Shown piece after piece: positions 8,816-18,237 of a stretch of 64,000 bases of DNA. Made by a program: the position numbers and the translations under genes. Under the pieces are notes generated by a model. The model was not told where the DNA came from and searched no databases. It saw only the letters and a program-made list of their open reading frames with translations. Source of the DNA: Prolixibacteraceae bacterium (lineage in GTDB: Bacteria; Bacteroidota; Bacteroidia; Bacteroidales; Prolixibacteraceae). Location: assembly GCA_019459485.1 (NCBI GenBank), contig JAIBEZ010000049.1, forward strand, positions 1-64,000, given 5' to 3'. Each line of letters opens with the position of its first letter. The first letter of the stretch is position 1.

Positions 8816-11371
8816 ATGGCTGAAGGCGAAAAAATTATCAAGATTAATATTGAAGAGCAAATGAAGACTGCTTACATCGATTATTCGATGTCAGTAATTG
8901 TCGCAAGGGCACTTCCGGATGTAAGAGATGGTTTAAAGCCAGTACATCGTCGCGTGTTGTTTGGAATGAGTGAGTTGGGTACGTTTTCCAACAAAGCTTA
9001 CAAAAAATCAGCAAGGATAGTTGGGGAGGTTTTGGGTAAGTTCCATCCTCATGGCGATTCATCCGTATATTTTACAATGGTTCGAATGGCTCAGGAATGG
9101 TCCTTACGTTATCCGCTCGTTGACGGGCAAGGAAACTTCGGTTCAGTAGATGGGGACAGTCCGGCAGCGATGCGTTATACTGAGGCGCGGTTGTCAAAAA
9201 TAGCAGAGGAAATTTTATCTGACCTTGAAAAAAACACGGTGGATTTTCAGCCAAACTTTGATGAATCGCTGAAAGAACCGACCGTTCTACCAACCCGTAT
9301 TCCTAACTTATTGGTTAACGGAGCCTCGGGTATTGCAGTAGGAATGGCAACCAACATGCCGCCACACAATTTATCAGACACTATTGATGCTATTATAGCG
9401 TACATTAATAATCCGGAAATTGACATTCAGGATCTTATTACTATTATCAAAGCGCCTGATTTTCCAACCGGAGGAATCATTTACGGAGTTCGCGGTGTTC
9501 AGGAAGCTTTTGAAACAGGGCGCGGGCGCATCGTTTTGAGAGGAAAGGCACATATTGAAATAACTCCGAACGGAAGGGAAAAGATTGTTGTAACCGAGAT
9601 TCCATACATGGTTAATAAGGCAGAATTAATTATTAAAACTGCTGAACTGATCAATGATAAGAAAATTGAAGGAATTTCAAATGTTAACGACGAATCGGAT
9701 CGCGACGGGATGCGTATCGTTTTTGATATTAAGAGAGATGAAATTTCGAATGTCGTTCTAAATAAACTATATAAATACACACAACTACAAAATAGTTTCA
9801 GTGTAAACAATATTGCATTGGTCAATGGACGGCCTAAAATGCTAAATCTGAAAGACTTAATTCATTATTTCGTCGAGCACCGTCACGATGTCGTTATTCG
9901 CCGTACTCAATTTGAATTGGATCAGGCCGAAAAACGTGCGCATATTCTTGAAGGCTTGATTATTGCCAGCGACAATATCGAAGAAGTAATCGCAATTATT
10001 CGTGCTGCCAAGAACCCGGACGAAGCCAGACTGAACCTGATCGAACGATTTAATTTATCAGATATTCAATCGCGCGCCATCGTTGAAATGCGTTTACGTC
10101 AGCTAACCGGCCTTGAGCAGGATAAATTACATCAAGAATATGAAGATATTAAAAAGCTGATTGAGCACCTGAAAAGTATTCTGGCAGACATCAATCTACG
10201 GATGGAAATTATTAAGAATGAGCTGATTGAAATCAAAGCAAAATACGGAGATGTTCGTAAAACTGAGATTGTTCCAAATGCTGAAGAGTTTAATCCTGAA
10301 GATTTTTATGCTGATGACGAAATGGTAATTACTATTTCGCATTTGGGTTATATGAAAAGGACTCCACTATCCGATTTTAGAACCCAGGGAAGGGGAGGAG
10401 TTGGTTCAAAAGGCAGCAATACAAGAGATTCAGACTTCCTTGAACACATGTTCAATGCATCAATGCACAATACGCTCTTGTTATTTTCTGAAAAAGGGAA
10501 ATGTTTCTGGCTGAAAGTATATGAAATTCCTGAAGGCACAAAAACATCGAAAGGGCGTGCAATACAAAATGTTATTAACATTGAGCAGGATGACAAGATT
10601 CTAGCATTTATTAATGTAAAAACTTTGACTGATCCAGATTATATAAATAGTAATTTCATAATTCTGTGCACAAAGAAGGGAACCATCAAGAAAACATCGC
10701 TTGAGGCATATTCTCGTCCGCGACAAAATGGAGTGAATGCCATTACGATTAGGGAAGACGATAAATTACTTGAAGCCAGAATGACCAATGGTAATCATCA
10801 CATTATGATGGCAGTACGTTCAGGAAAAGCTGTACGTTTTGTCGATAAGGACGTCAGACCAATTGGAAGAACAGCCTCCGGAGTACGTGGAATCAGGCTG
10901 GGCCATGATCAGGATGAAGTCGTTGGCATGGTTTGTGTTGAGAATGAAAACGAAGACATTCTGGTTGTTTCCGAAAATGGTTATGGAAAACGTTCGAAAA
11001 TTGAAGATTACAGGTTGACGAACCGTGGTGGAAAAGGTGTTAAAACAATTAATATAACTGAAAAAACCGGTCCACTTATTTCAATTAAGAGTGTCGATGA
11101 AAGTAACGATTTAATGATAATTACTCAGTCAGGTCTTACTATCAGAATGTCAGTTTCAAATATGCGGATCATTGGTCGTGCAGCACAAGGTGTCAGGCTG
11201 ATTAATCTAAAGGATGGAGATAAAATTGCATCAGTAGCAATTGTACCAGCATCCGAAGATCCTGATGAAGTGATTGAGATTGTTCCAACTTCCGAAGGTC
11301 CTGATGATTTGACTGAATTACCGGAAGGAATTAACAATGACCAACCAGTTAGTCCGGAATCAACCGAATAG
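8816..11371 (+). CDS. gyrA: DNA gyrase subunit A
   Basis: GyrA is the DNA-cleaving subunit of gyrase and forms an A2B2 complex with GyrB to supercoil DNA. The product (851 residues) has the winged-helix/tower breakage domain with catalytic Tyr121 (AAMRY), the coiled-coil gate, and a C-terminal beta-pinwheel. A GyrA-box-like [10 protein letters not shown] lies at about 520-530, which favours gyrase over topoisomerase IV. The quinolone pocket reads [17 protein letters not shown]: Ser82 (E. coli Ser83) is present, but the residue matching E. coli Asp87 is Phe86. The tail after about 810 is an acidic, partly duplicated segment ([18 protein letters not shown]). It is followed 47 bp later by a TPR protein gene. 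Confidence 0.93.
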   Translation: MAEGEKIIKINIEEQMKTAYIDYSMSVIVARALPDVRDGLKPVHRRVLFGMSELGTFSNKAYKKSARIVGEVLGKFHPHGDSSVYFTMVRMAQEWSLRYPLVDGQGNFGSVDGDSPAAMRYTEARLSKIAEEILSDLEKNTVDFQPNFDESLKEPTVLPTRIPNLLVNGASGIAVGMATNMPPHNLSDTIDAIIAYINNPEIDIQDLITIIKAPDFPTGGIIYGVRGVQEAFETGRGRIVLRGKAHIEITPNGREKIVVTEIPYMVNKAELIIKTAELINDKKIEGISNVNDESDRDGMRIVFDIKRDEISNVVLNKLYKYTQLQNSFSVNNIALVNGRPKMLNLKDLIHYFVEHRHDVVIRRTQFELDQAEKRAHILEGLIIASDNIEEVIAIIRAAKNPDEARLNLIERFNLSDIQSRAIVEMRLRQLTGLEQDKLHQEYEDIKKLIEHLKSILADINLRMEIIKNELIEIKAKYGDVRKTEIVPNAEEFNPEDFYADDEMVITISHLGYMKRTPLSDFRTQGRGGVGSKGSNTRDSDFLEHMFNASMHNTLLLFSEKGKCFWLKVYEIPEGTKTSKGRAIQNVINIEQDDKILAFINVKTLTDPDYINSNFIILCTKKGTIKKTSLEAYSRPRQNGVNAITIREDDKLLEARMTNGNHHIMMAVRSGKAVRFVDKDVRPIGRTASGVRGIRLGHDQDEVVGMVCVENENEDILVVSENGYGKRSKIEDYRLTNRGGKGVKTINITEKTGPLISIKSVDESNDLMIITQSGLTIRMSVSNMRIIGRAAQGVRLINLKDGDKIASVAIVPASEDPDEVIEIVPTSEGPDDLTELPEGINNDQPVSPESTE

Positions 11372-11418
11372 ATAAATCAAAATTAATTATGTATCAAAAT
11401 TATAAATCACTCTTTACA

Positions 11419-12597
11419 ATGAAAAGAACGACAATTTTATTTGTTTTACTTTTTGCCGTAACAGGCGTATTCGCTCAAAAAGGCAAAGTAACCAGTGCTT
11501 CTAGCTTTAAAGAAACCGGTAAGCTCGACAAGGCGGTTTCAACAATTGAAGAAGCCATTGACGCAAGCAATCCTAAAACAGAAAGTTCTGTTACCTGGCC
11601 AAGAACCTGGGAGGTTCGGGGAGAAATTTATCAGGCTGTATTTCAGTCAAAAGATGAAAATTACAAAAAGCTGAGTAACGATCCACTGACTGTTGCCTAT
11701 GATTCTTACTTAAAAGCACTAGCACTTGATGACAAGGACAAGTTTTCAAAAAGTATTAAGATCAAACTTACATTATTAATTGGAGATCTTACAAATCAGG
11801 CAGTTGCCGCTTTTAACGAAGAAGATTACAACAAAGCGCTTAAATCATTTGAGCAAATTATTGGAATTGAAGAAACTCCTGTTTTCAAAGCTGATGATCC
11901 GACTTCAGTTGACACAGTTATTATTTTCAATGCCGGACTTGCAGCATACAATGCCCAGAACTATGATAAAGCGATAAAATACTACAGAGAAGCGGCTAAA
12001 TATAAATACAGTGGAGCGCGTACCTATCAACTGATTTCATCAAGTTACATGCAAAAACAAGATACTGTTAGTGCATTAGACGTATTAAAAGAAGGATTGA
12101 AAGAATACCCGGGCAACGGAACAATTCTTGTTGAAGTAATCAATATCTATTTGAATTCGAACAGAGTAGATGATGCTTTGAGATATCTGGATATAGCTAT
12201 TGAGCAGGATCCAAAGAATGCATCGTACCATTTCGCCAAAGGAACCTTGTATGATAAGCTGCAAAAACCTGAAGAAGCTACTGCAAGCTACCTTAAAGCT
12301 ATTGAGTACAAAGACGATTATTTTGATGCTTATTATAACCTCGGAGCCGTTTATTACAACAAAGGTGTAAAACAAATTGATGTTGCAAATGCTGTTCCAA
12401 GTAATCAGCCTGAAAAATATGAAGTAGAAAAAGAGAAAGCTGATATTGAGTTTAAAAAAGCAATTCCTTATATGGAAAAAGCCCATGAAGTTAATCCAAC
12501 TGATAAATTTACAATGGAATCATTGAAAACATTGTACTACCGTTTAAAAATGTTGGACAAACATGCAGAGATAGTAGAAAAAATGAAAAACCTGTAA
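11419..12597 (+). CDS. Secreted TPR-repeat protein
   Basis: The ATG at 11419 gives MKRTTILFVLLFAVTGVFA-QK, a clear signal peptide with cleavage after residue 19. An in-frame ATG at 11389 would add ten residues and cannot be ruled out. The mature part consists of tetratricopeptide-like helical pairs: AVAAFNEEDYNKALKSFEQ, GLAAYNAQNYDKAIKYYREA, AKGTLYDKLQKPEEATASYLKA and YNLGAVYYNKG. These cover most of the roughly 390 residues. TPR proteins of this kind act as scaffolds in the periplasm or at the outer membrane. It lies 47 bp after gyrA and ends at a strong terminator, so it may share a transcript with gyrA. The exact role is unknown. Confidence 0.8.
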   Translation: MKRTTILFVLLFAVTGVFAQKGKVTSASSFKETGKLDKAVSTIEEAIDASNPKTESSVTWPRTWEVRGEIYQAVFQSKDENYKKLSNDPLTVAYDSYLKALALDDKDKFSKSIKIKLTLLIGDLTNQAVAAFNEEDYNKALKSFEQIIGIEETPVFKADDPTSVDTVIIFNAGLAAYNAQNYDKAIKYYREAAKYKYSGARTYQLISSSYMQKQDTVSALDVLKEGLKEYPGNGTILVEVINIYLNSNRVDDALRYLDIAIEQDPKNASYHFAKGTLYDKLQKPEEATASYLKAIEYKDDYFDAYYNLGAVYYNKGVKQIDVANAVPSNQPEKYEVEKEKADIEFKKAIPYMEKAHEVNPTDKFTMESLKTLYYRLKMLDKHAEIVEKMKNL

Positions 12598-12616
12598 TAA
12601 ACACAGAATAATTAAG

Positions 12617-12640
12617 GAGGAGCTTTTGCTCCTCTTTTTT
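12617..12640 (+). terminator. Terminator of the gyrA/TPR unit
   Basis: Perfect 7-bp stem GAGGAGC/GCTCCTC (12617-12623 with 12628-12634), TTTT loop and a T6 tail. Confidence 0.9.
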
Positions 12641-13199
12641 GGCATACAAAAATAACATAATATTAATTCTAAGACAAACGCATAAAAATTTCTTCAGCCA
12701 TGTGATGACCATAATTAAGCCGGAATGCTTCGCTTTATTTCCATTAGATCGACAAGTACCAGTAAATATTCTATTCTAATAAAAAGGAAATTTTTGATGC
12801 TCTGAGAGCAAACAAAGAAATAATCAATCAGCAGTTCCGAAATCTTATCCTTGAAATGGAATTCCACGAACATTCATTTGTTCTGAACTTTTAAACTGAC
12901 CAAAATCCAAGCAGAAGTATAAAACTTCCAATTCACTTAATTGGTAAGGATTAAACAGCATCATCTAGTCTTTTAAAGTTTTAATATTGATTTGGGAATA
13001 TCGGTAAGTTGATTATTAAAATTAAGGCACATCAAGATTGTTACATTTGTAACATTCAATCGAATAAACTGTGACAATTTTCACATAATCAACACTTTAC
13101 GTAAATTCACATTTGTAATTTAGTTATTTTGGTCGATTAATTTTGTCCATGTCAGGATCGAGTACCAGCAAGACAGAAATATACTTATCAAATAAAAAA
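12641..13199. other. Convergent intergenic region, AT-rich, with no clear gene
   Basis: This gap lies between a rightward gene with its own terminator and a leftward gene, so no annotated gene should be expressed from it. It holds two palindromes at 13040-13085, described separately, and a TAnnTTTG box at 13138-13145. An open but startless frame of 43 codons at 12766-12894 may be a gene remnant or chance. Confidence 0.5.
13040..13085. promoter_or_regulatory. Two palindromes resembling Crp/Fnr-family operators
   Basis: GTTACA-tt-TGTAAC (13040-13053) and TGTGA-N6-TCACA (13070-13085) are both perfect dyads about one and a half turns apart. The second is identical in layout to the classical CRP half-sites, and the first resembles Fnr/HcpR-type sites. 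A weak TTTG (13112-13115) and TAATTTTG (13138-13145) follow with 22 nt between them. The regulator and target are unknown. Confidence 0.4.
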
Positions 13200-13229
13200 A
13201 ACGGTGATATACCAATCATTTCTGATTAG
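13149..13229 (+). CDS. Possible small ORF (26 residues) downstream of the palindromes
   Basis: ATG at 13149 to TAG at 13227-13229. The peptide is hydrophilic (starts MSGSSTSKTEIYL) and resembles nothing I recognise. It begins at or next to the start point predicted from the TAATTTTG box, so it would be nearly leaderless. Its 3' end overlaps the hairpin at 13200-13241. It could equally be part of a small RNA or non-coding. Confidence 0.15.
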   Translation: MSGSSTSKTEIYLSNKKNGDIPIISD

Positions 13230-13241
13230 TATATCATCGTT
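13200..13241 (-). terminator. Long hairpin, probable terminator of the leftward unit
   Basis: Bases 13200-13212 pair with 13229-13241 with one G-U pair, and 13214-13218 pair with 13223-13227, so the stem is nearly continuous. An A-run at about 13193-13201 becomes a T-run on the minus strand just after the hairpin. A second AT-rich inverted repeat (13252-13261 with 13278-13287) lies between it and the stop codon of the preceding leftward gene. Confidence 0.65.
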
Positions 13242-13288
13242 CATCAGCTAAAAAATTGACATTTCAAATTCGAAAATTGTCAATTTTA

Positions 13289-13468
13289 TCAGTTAACCCT
13301 CAGTGAATAAAACTCTTCAAGACTTCGATCAATGATACTATCAACTTCTGTCAGAATTCTTGTTTTCGATTTAAACCTAAATGCTTTGTCATCTTCCCGT
13401 TTCTGCTTTAAAGCTTCACGAAGAAGATACATAGCCTTGATCATTTTTTTTAATCTGTCTTCTTTCAT
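13289..13468 (-). CDS. Small basic hypothetical protein
   Basis: I do not recognise this protein. From the ATG at 13468 it has 59 residues, beginning MKEDRLKKMIKAMYLLREAL and ending SLEEFYSLRVN. It is predicted to be almost wholly alpha-helical, with many Lys, Arg and Glu. An in-frame start at 13519 would add 17 residues (MHFGFQLFRFEQTNNYA), which look less natural. It follows mgsA on the same strand and ends before a hairpin terminator. It could be a small nucleic-acid-binding or regulatory protein, but nothing in the sequence shows this. Confidence 0.5.
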   Translation of the reverse strand: MKEDRLKKMIKAMYLLREALKQKREDDKAFRFKSKTRILTEVDSIIDRSLEEFYSLRVN

Positions 13469-13556
13469 TGCATAATTGTTTGTCTGCTCAAATCTAAAGA
13501 GTTGAAATCCAAAATGCAACTGTGGAATTTTACTTTTTTATTAAAAAAATGTAAAA

Positions 13557-14033
13557 TTATACATCAAAATCTACATCCCGCTTAATGTAACCGCTATAAT
13601 CTTTCAAAATGGGTTCATATTCGTGGTGAAATAATTTAGAGGAGATTAAGAAATCGGCTGTTGATCGGTTTGTGGCGGTAGGAATATTGTACAAAGTTGA
13701 AATGCGAAGCAATGCTTTTACATCCACATCGTGAGGCTGCGGTTGCATCGGATCCCAAAAGAAAATCAATACATCCACCTTTCCTTCACAAATTAATGCC
13801 CCAAGTTGCTGGTCACCGCCAAGCGGACCTGATTTAAGTCGTTCTACATTAGGAGGAATTACATCATTTTCACGACATTTTTCAACCAAAACAGCATTAA
13901 CCAATTTACCGGTAGTTCCAGTACAAATCAGGCTATGCGGACTCAATTCCTTCCAATTCCAGGCTACCCATTCCATCATATCTTTTTTGCGGTTATCATG
14001 GGCAACTATCGCTATTACTTTTTTCTTCTTCAT
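13557..14033 (-). CDS. mgsA: Methylglyoxal synthase
   Basis: MgsA converts dihydroxyacetone phosphate to methylglyoxal and phosphate, a glycolytic bypass used when phosphate is limiting. The product has 158 residues, close to the E. coli enzyme (152). The active-site residues align with a constant offset of three after the first helix: Asp74 in GGDQQ, Asp94 in FFWDP, His101 and Asp104 in PHDVD. The phosphate loop TGTTGK is at 38-43 and His12 lies in VAHD. The enzyme is cytosolic. It lies downstream of the flavodoxin terminator, so it is probably transcribed from its own promoter. Confidence 0.93.
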   Translation of the reverse strand: MKKKKVIAIVAHDNRKKDMMEWVAWNWKELSPHSLICTGTTGKLVNAVLVEKCRENDVIPPNVERLKSGPLGGDQQLGALICEGKVDVLIFFWDPMQPQPHDVDVKALLRISTLYNIPTATNRSTADFLISSKLFHHEYEPILKDYSGYIKRDVDFDV

Positions 14034-14133
14034 TTTGCATATTTTAGTTCAGTTAACAAAGATAAGGTTTTACCGTCTTCCTGTTCGCCCGGGATATTAT
14101 ATAAATAATAAAAATTCATTTTTCAGTAAAAAA

Positions 14134-14163
14134 TAAGGGCATGATATTTAAACCATGCCCTTA
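14134..14163 (-). terminator. Terminator of the flavodoxin/E1/E2 unit
   Basis: Perfect 10-bp stem TAAGGGCATG/CATGCCCTTA (14134-14143 with 14154-14163), followed on the minus strand by a T-run. Confidence 0.88.
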
Positions 14164-14185
14164 CAAATAATTTTAACTTAAATTC

Positions 14186-14695
14186 CTACTTGAATTGAGT
14201 TTTAAGATCCGCCACCCAATTGGCAATCCGTTCTTTCGAAAGCCTTGGCTGCGTTTCCTGATCGAGCAGTAAACCAACAAATTTACCGTCCAATTCAGCC
14301 TTGGAGGATTCGTAGGTATATCCCTCGATAGTAGTTGAACCAATCACCTTCGCTCCTCTTTGCTTTACCAAATTGACCATTGTTCCAACGGCATCTCCAA
14401 AGTTTTCAGGATACTCAACCTGGTTACCCAACCCATAAATTGCGATCGTTTTTCCCTTAAGATCCAAATCTTCCAATGCCGGAACAAATTCATCCCAGTA
14501 GTTGGGCAATTCACCGTCAAACCAAGTTGGAACTCCGAGTATCAGATTCGTAAAAGACAGAAACAATTCCTCTGTTAATTCTTCAGCATTTACTGGTACA
14601 ATTTTAAAATCGGCTCCAAATTCTTCAATGATTTTTTCGGCTGCTTTTGCAGTTTTCTTTGAATTAAAGCTATAAAATATCCCTGTTTTATTCAT
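14186..14695 (-). CDS. fldA: Flavodoxin
   Basis: Flavodoxins are FMN-binding one-electron carriers that can replace ferredoxin. From the ATG at 14695 the protein has 169 residues, the size of long-chain flavodoxins. An upstream in-frame start at 14737 lies inside the E1 coding sequence and adds residues unlike the family. MNKTGIFYSFNSKKTAKAAEKI carries the phosphate-binding loop. GVPTWFDGELPNYWDEF (about 57-73) is the first FMN-stacking loop, and IYGLGNQVEYPENFGDAVG (about 85-103) the second. The gene starts 13 bp after the E1 stop, so it is translated from the dehydrogenase mRNA and may serve as redox partner in the same metabolism. Confidence 0.9.
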   Translation of the reverse strand: MNKTGIFYSFNSKKTAKAAEKIIEEFGADFKIVPVNAEELTEELFLSFTNLILGVPTWFDGELPNYWDEFVPALEDLDLKGKTIAIYGLGNQVEYPENFGDAVGTMVNLVKQRGAKVIGSTTIEGYTYESSKAELDGKFVGLLLDQETQPRLSKERIANWVADLKTQFK

Positions 14696-14708
14696 GATTG
14701 TTAAGTTA

Positions 14709-16751
14709 TTAATAAGCCAAAACTTCTTTGGCTGCAATGTAAATTTTTTCGGTATTAGGTAAAATCATTCGTTCGAATGAACGGTGAAATCCTACGGGTG
14801 TAAATGATGATCCAACACGCTTGACCGGGCAGTCGAGGTATTCAAAAGCTTCTTCCATTATTACAGATGTAATTTCAGCGCCGAATCCCGAATGAACTTT
14901 GTCTTCATGCACAACCATTACTTTTCCGATTCTTTTTATTGAATTCAGAATTGTTTCCTTATCAAGCGGAACGAGTGACCTCAAGTCAATTACTTCAACC
15001 GAACTTCCCTCTTTCGAAAGTTTTTCAGCGGCTTCCAGACACATGTGTGTGGTATTACCATATGTAATCATCACCAAATCTTCACCATTTCTGCGGATGC
15101 GGGCTTTGCCAAACGGTACTTCAAAATCATCCGGAATAACAGTTGCCGCTTTCGGATCATTATACAAGGCTTTTGGCTCCATAAACATAGTCATTCCCCT
15201 TGATCTGATGGCAGTTCTCAATAGTCCGGCTGCATCATCGGCAAATGAAGGGTAAACGATACGCACACCCGGAATCGATGTTAAAGCTCCTTCAATGTTT
15301 TGCGAATGGTAAATTCCACCACCAATATAACCGCCAGATGCAAGCCTGATTGTCACGTTTGGAGTAAATTGTCCGTTTGATCTCCAGAAATCGTGACTGG
15401 AATCAACATATTGCTCCATGGCCGGCCAGAAATAGTCAGCAAATTCGGCACCTTCGATTACAATTCTAATTTTTTCATCATATCTTGACATTCCATTTGC
15501 AGTACCAACAATAAAGTCCTCTGCGATTGGAGCATTAAAAACTCTTTTAGGGCCAAATTCCTGCTGCAGTCCTTTCGAGACATTAAAAATTCCTCCCTTG
15601 TCTTTATTGGCCATATCCTGCCCCCACATAAAGGTATCCGGATTGTTTCTGAATTCAGCCTTCAGGGTTTCATTCAATGCAGTAATCAATTTTTTCTTTT
15701 CGCCTTCTTCATGATGGGTTCCATCAACATATTTAAGCGGCTTGTGAGGCTCCGGAAGAACAAAATCGAGATACGTGTTCGGATCAGGATCTGGTGCCTT
15801 TAAAGCCTTCTTATGGGCTTCTTTCAACTCTATTTTTGATTCGTTTTCAATAGCAATAATCTCTTCGTTGGTAAAACGATTGTAACGAACCAACATGCGT
15901 TTGTATTTCGCCAACGGATCGTATTCCTGAGCATAATTGCGTTCTTCTTCCGAACGGTATAATTCATGACGATCTGAGTTCGAATGTGAATGCATTCTGA
16001 TGCAATTGGCCTGAACCATCACTGGCATACCGGTTTCCAAAGCATGTTTTTTTGCTTCATGCATGGCATTCATCGATTCAAAAACATCTTTTCCGTTACA
16101 ATGGATGATCCGGAGATTTTTAAAGCCTGTAAAATTGTTGGCGACCTTTCTGTTAGCGGTCTGATCCTTTTTCGGAACAGAAATACCATATCCGTTATCC
16201 TGAATTGCAAAGATAACAGGCAGTTTTTCTTTTGAAGCGCCATTGATGGCTTCATAAACGAATCCTTCAGACAATGAAGATTCGCCCTGCACGCTGATTG
16301 CCACCGCCTTTTGGCCATAATATTTGATTGCCCGGGCCACACCTACCGCATGAAGCGTGTGATTACCAGTCAGCGATGAAACATTGTGGATATTCCAGGG
16401 GATTTTTGCAAAGTGGTTCGACATGTGCCGCCCGCCGCTTGAAAGGTCTGTTGCTTTAGAGATACCATTCAGGATTATTTCTTCAGCAGTTAATCCGCAA
16501 GACATAGCTGTCAGCAAATCGCGGTAATATAAAAATATGTGGTCAACTTCTTTTTCAAATATTTGCCCGATTGCAAGCTGAATTCCATCGTGACCTGCAT
16601 AAGGTGCATGATACGACCAGCCAATGGCCTGCTTCAGGTAATTCGGAGCTTTTTCGTCAATTGCACGACCTAAAGTCATCAATCGGAACCATTTTTCAAG
16701 CGTTTCTTTGGGAGTTGTTTTAATCGAAAATACAATTGGAACAGTATCCAT
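14709..16751 (-). CDS. 2-oxoacid dehydrogenase E1 component, fused alpha and beta subunits
   Basis: This thiamine-diphosphate enzyme decarboxylates a 2-oxoacid and passes the acyl group to the lipoyl arm of E2. The alpha part (about 1-330) has a thiamine-binding segment, VQGESSLSEGFVYEAINGA...QDNGYGIS at about 172-208, in place of the usual GDG start. The beta part (about 345-680) begins KKLITALNETLKAEF and contains IAEDFIVGTANGMS, YVDSSHDFWRSNGQF and VIDLRSLVPLD. The 680-residue fusion is typical of Bacteroidota. Its gene follows E2 on the same strand (24 bp apart), so E2, E1 and flavodoxin form one operon. No E3 lies in the window. The substrate is probably a branched-chain 2-oxoacid or pyruvate, and the sequence does not decide. 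Confidence 0.87.
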   Translation of the reverse strand: MDTVPIVFSIKTTPKETLEKWFRLMTLGRAIDEKAPNYLKQAIGWSYHAPYAGHDGIQLAIGQIFEKEVDHIFLYYRDLLTAMSCGLTAEEIILNGISKATDLSSGGRHMSNHFAKIPWNIHNVSSLTGNHTLHAVGVARAIKYYGQKAVAISVQGESSLSEGFVYEAINGASKEKLPVIFAIQDNGYGISVPKKDQTANRKVANNFTGFKNLRIIHCNGKDVFESMNAMHEAKKHALETGMPVMVQANCIRMHSHSNSDRHELYRSEEERNYAQEYDPLAKYKRMLVRYNRFTNEEIIAIENESKIELKEAHKKALKAPDPDPNTYLDFVLPEPHKPLKYVDGTHHEEGEKKKLITALNETLKAEFRNNPDTFMWGQDMANKDKGGIFNVSKGLQQEFGPKRVFNAPIAEDFIVGTANGMSRYDEKIRIVIEGAEFADYFWPAMEQYVDSSHDFWRSNGQFTPNVTIRLASGGYIGGGIYHSQNIEGALTSIPGVRIVYPSFADDAAGLLRTAIRSRGMTMFMEPKALYNDPKAATVIPDDFEVPFGKARIRRNGEDLVMITYGNTTHMCLEAAEKLSKEGSSVEVIDLRSLVPLDKETILNSIKRIGKVMVVHEDKVHSGFGAEITSVIMEEAFEYLDCPVKRVGSSFTPVGFHRSFERMILPNTEKIYIAAKEVLAY

Positions 16752-16775
16752 AAAGCAAATTTTAATTTATTAAGG

Positions 16776-18131
16776 TTATACTTCGCGATCAATATTGAAT
16801 TCTTCAAGAATATCTGCTATTCGCCGCAGGAAAGCCCCACCCATAGCACCATCTATAACTCTGTGATCATATGATAAAGAAAGGAACATTTTGTGACGGA
16901 CAACAATGGCGTCACCAGTTGGAGTTTCCATTACGGCAGGTTTTTTCTCGATGCTGCCCGTTGCCAGAATTGCAACCTGTGGCTGACTGATAATCGGTGT
17001 TCCAATTAAATTCCGGAATGAACCAAAATTGGTGATCGTAAAAGTTCCACCCTGATAATCTTCAACTGTAAGCTTATTTTTGCGCGCAGCTTCAGCCAAC
17101 TGATTTAGATTTTTGGTCAGTCCAACCAGATTTTTTTGTTCTGCATTTTTAATAACCGGCACCACCAGGTTTCCATCAGGTTTGGCAACGGCAATTGCAA
17201 TATTTACATCCTTGTGGATGATTATTTTATAGTCGTCAACCGAAGAATTTAATAAAGGATACTCTGTAATTGCCCTAGCAACTGCCTCCGTAAAAATGGG
17301 CATGTAAGTTATTTTCTCTCCGTACTTAGCGCTGAAGTCGTCTTTTATCCGGGTGCGCCACAAAACCAGGTTGGTAACATCGGCTTCGACAACTGAGGTT
17401 ACATGAGGAGAAACCTTTTTCGACATGACCATGTGATCGGCAATAATTTTCCGTACCCGATCCATTTCGATGATCTGATCACCCGATCCCAATGACGCCG
17501 ATATTTTCGGTTGTTCCTTTTTTTCTTCTGTTTTTACTCCTGAAGTTTTAACAGGAGGAGAAACTTTTCCTTCCTTGCGTGCCTGAACAAAGGAAAGGAT
17601 ATCGGATTTTTGAACCCTGCCACTAAGTCCGGAGCCTTTAATTGATTCAAGTTCACTTAAGCTTACCTGCTCTGATTTGGCTATTGATTGAACCAACGGG
17701 GAATAAAACCTGGTTGATTTTGTTTCGTTACTTTCTTCAACAGGTGCTGATTCAGTGACTTCAGGGGATTTAACAACTTCTTTTTCTACTGATTTGGCGG
17801 TCAAGGTTTGTGCAGGTTCCTTTTCCGTCGTTTTTTTAGATTCAGACTCAACTTTCTCAACAACAGCATCGTCGTCGGATTCGTCATCATCGTCAATAGT
17901 TATAATGACAACGGTTTCACCTACCGGAACCAATGCATTTACCTCAAAAAATATTTTCTTTATAATACCTTCAACCGGTGAGGGAATTTCTGAATCAACC
18001 TTATCAGTTGCAACTTCAAAAAGTGATTGATCTTCTTCAATTTGATCGCCTTCCTTGACGAACCATTTTGTGATGGTAGCTTCCTGAACGCTTTCGCCCA
18101 GTTTAGGCATCTGGATTTTAAATTCTGACAT
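16776..18131 (-). CDS. Dihydrolipoamide acyltransferase (E2) of a 2-oxoacid dehydrogenase complex
   Basis: The 451-residue protein has one lipoyl domain (about 2-77) with the lipoylated Lys44 in EVATDKVDSEIP. An acidic and Ala/Pro/Glu-rich linker follows, then a peripheral-subunit-binding domain (about 142-180, YSPLVQSIAKSEQV...GSGLSGRVQKSDI). The C-terminal catalytic domain ends in LSLSYDHRVIDGAMGG with His423 and Asp427. It forms the core of the complex and transfers the acyl group to CoA. It is the first gene of the E2-E1-flavodoxin operon. The high-acid linker (DDDDESDDDA) at about 80-90 is unusual but compatible with a flexible tether. Confidence 0.9.
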   Translation of the reverse strand: MSEFKIQMPKLGESVQEATITKWFVKEGDQIEEDQSLFEVATDKVDSEIPSPVEGIIKKIFFEVNALVPVGETVVIITIDDDDESDDDAVVEKVESESKKTTEKEPAQTLTAKSVEKEVVKSPEVTESAPVEESNETKSTRFYSPLVQSIAKSEQVSLSELESIKGSGLSGRVQKSDILSFVQARKEGKVSPPVKTSGVKTEEKKEQPKISASLGSGDQIIEMDRVRKIIADHMVMSKKVSPHVTSVVEADVTNLVLWRTRIKDDFSAKYGEKITYMPIFTEAVARAITEYPLLNSSVDDYKIIIHKDVNIAIAVAKPDGNLVVPVIKNAEQKNLVGLTKNLNQLAEAARKNKLTVEDYQGGTFTITNFGSFRNLIGTPIISQPQVAILATGSIEKKPAVMETPTGDAIVVRHKMFLSLSYDHRVIDGAMGGAFLRRIADILEEFNIDREV

Positions 18132-18237
18132 ACTTACCTTTATTTAACATTAAGAATTTCGAGTTTTCAAACTAACTAATTAACAAGAAACAGATTGAAA
18201 AGTTCAACAATGTAAGTCAAATAAAGTATCAGACAGA

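Noticed and set aside
12766-12894. Open frame of 43 codons in the gap after the TPR gene
   Set aside because: There is no start codon and no motif, and it lies just beyond a strong terminator.
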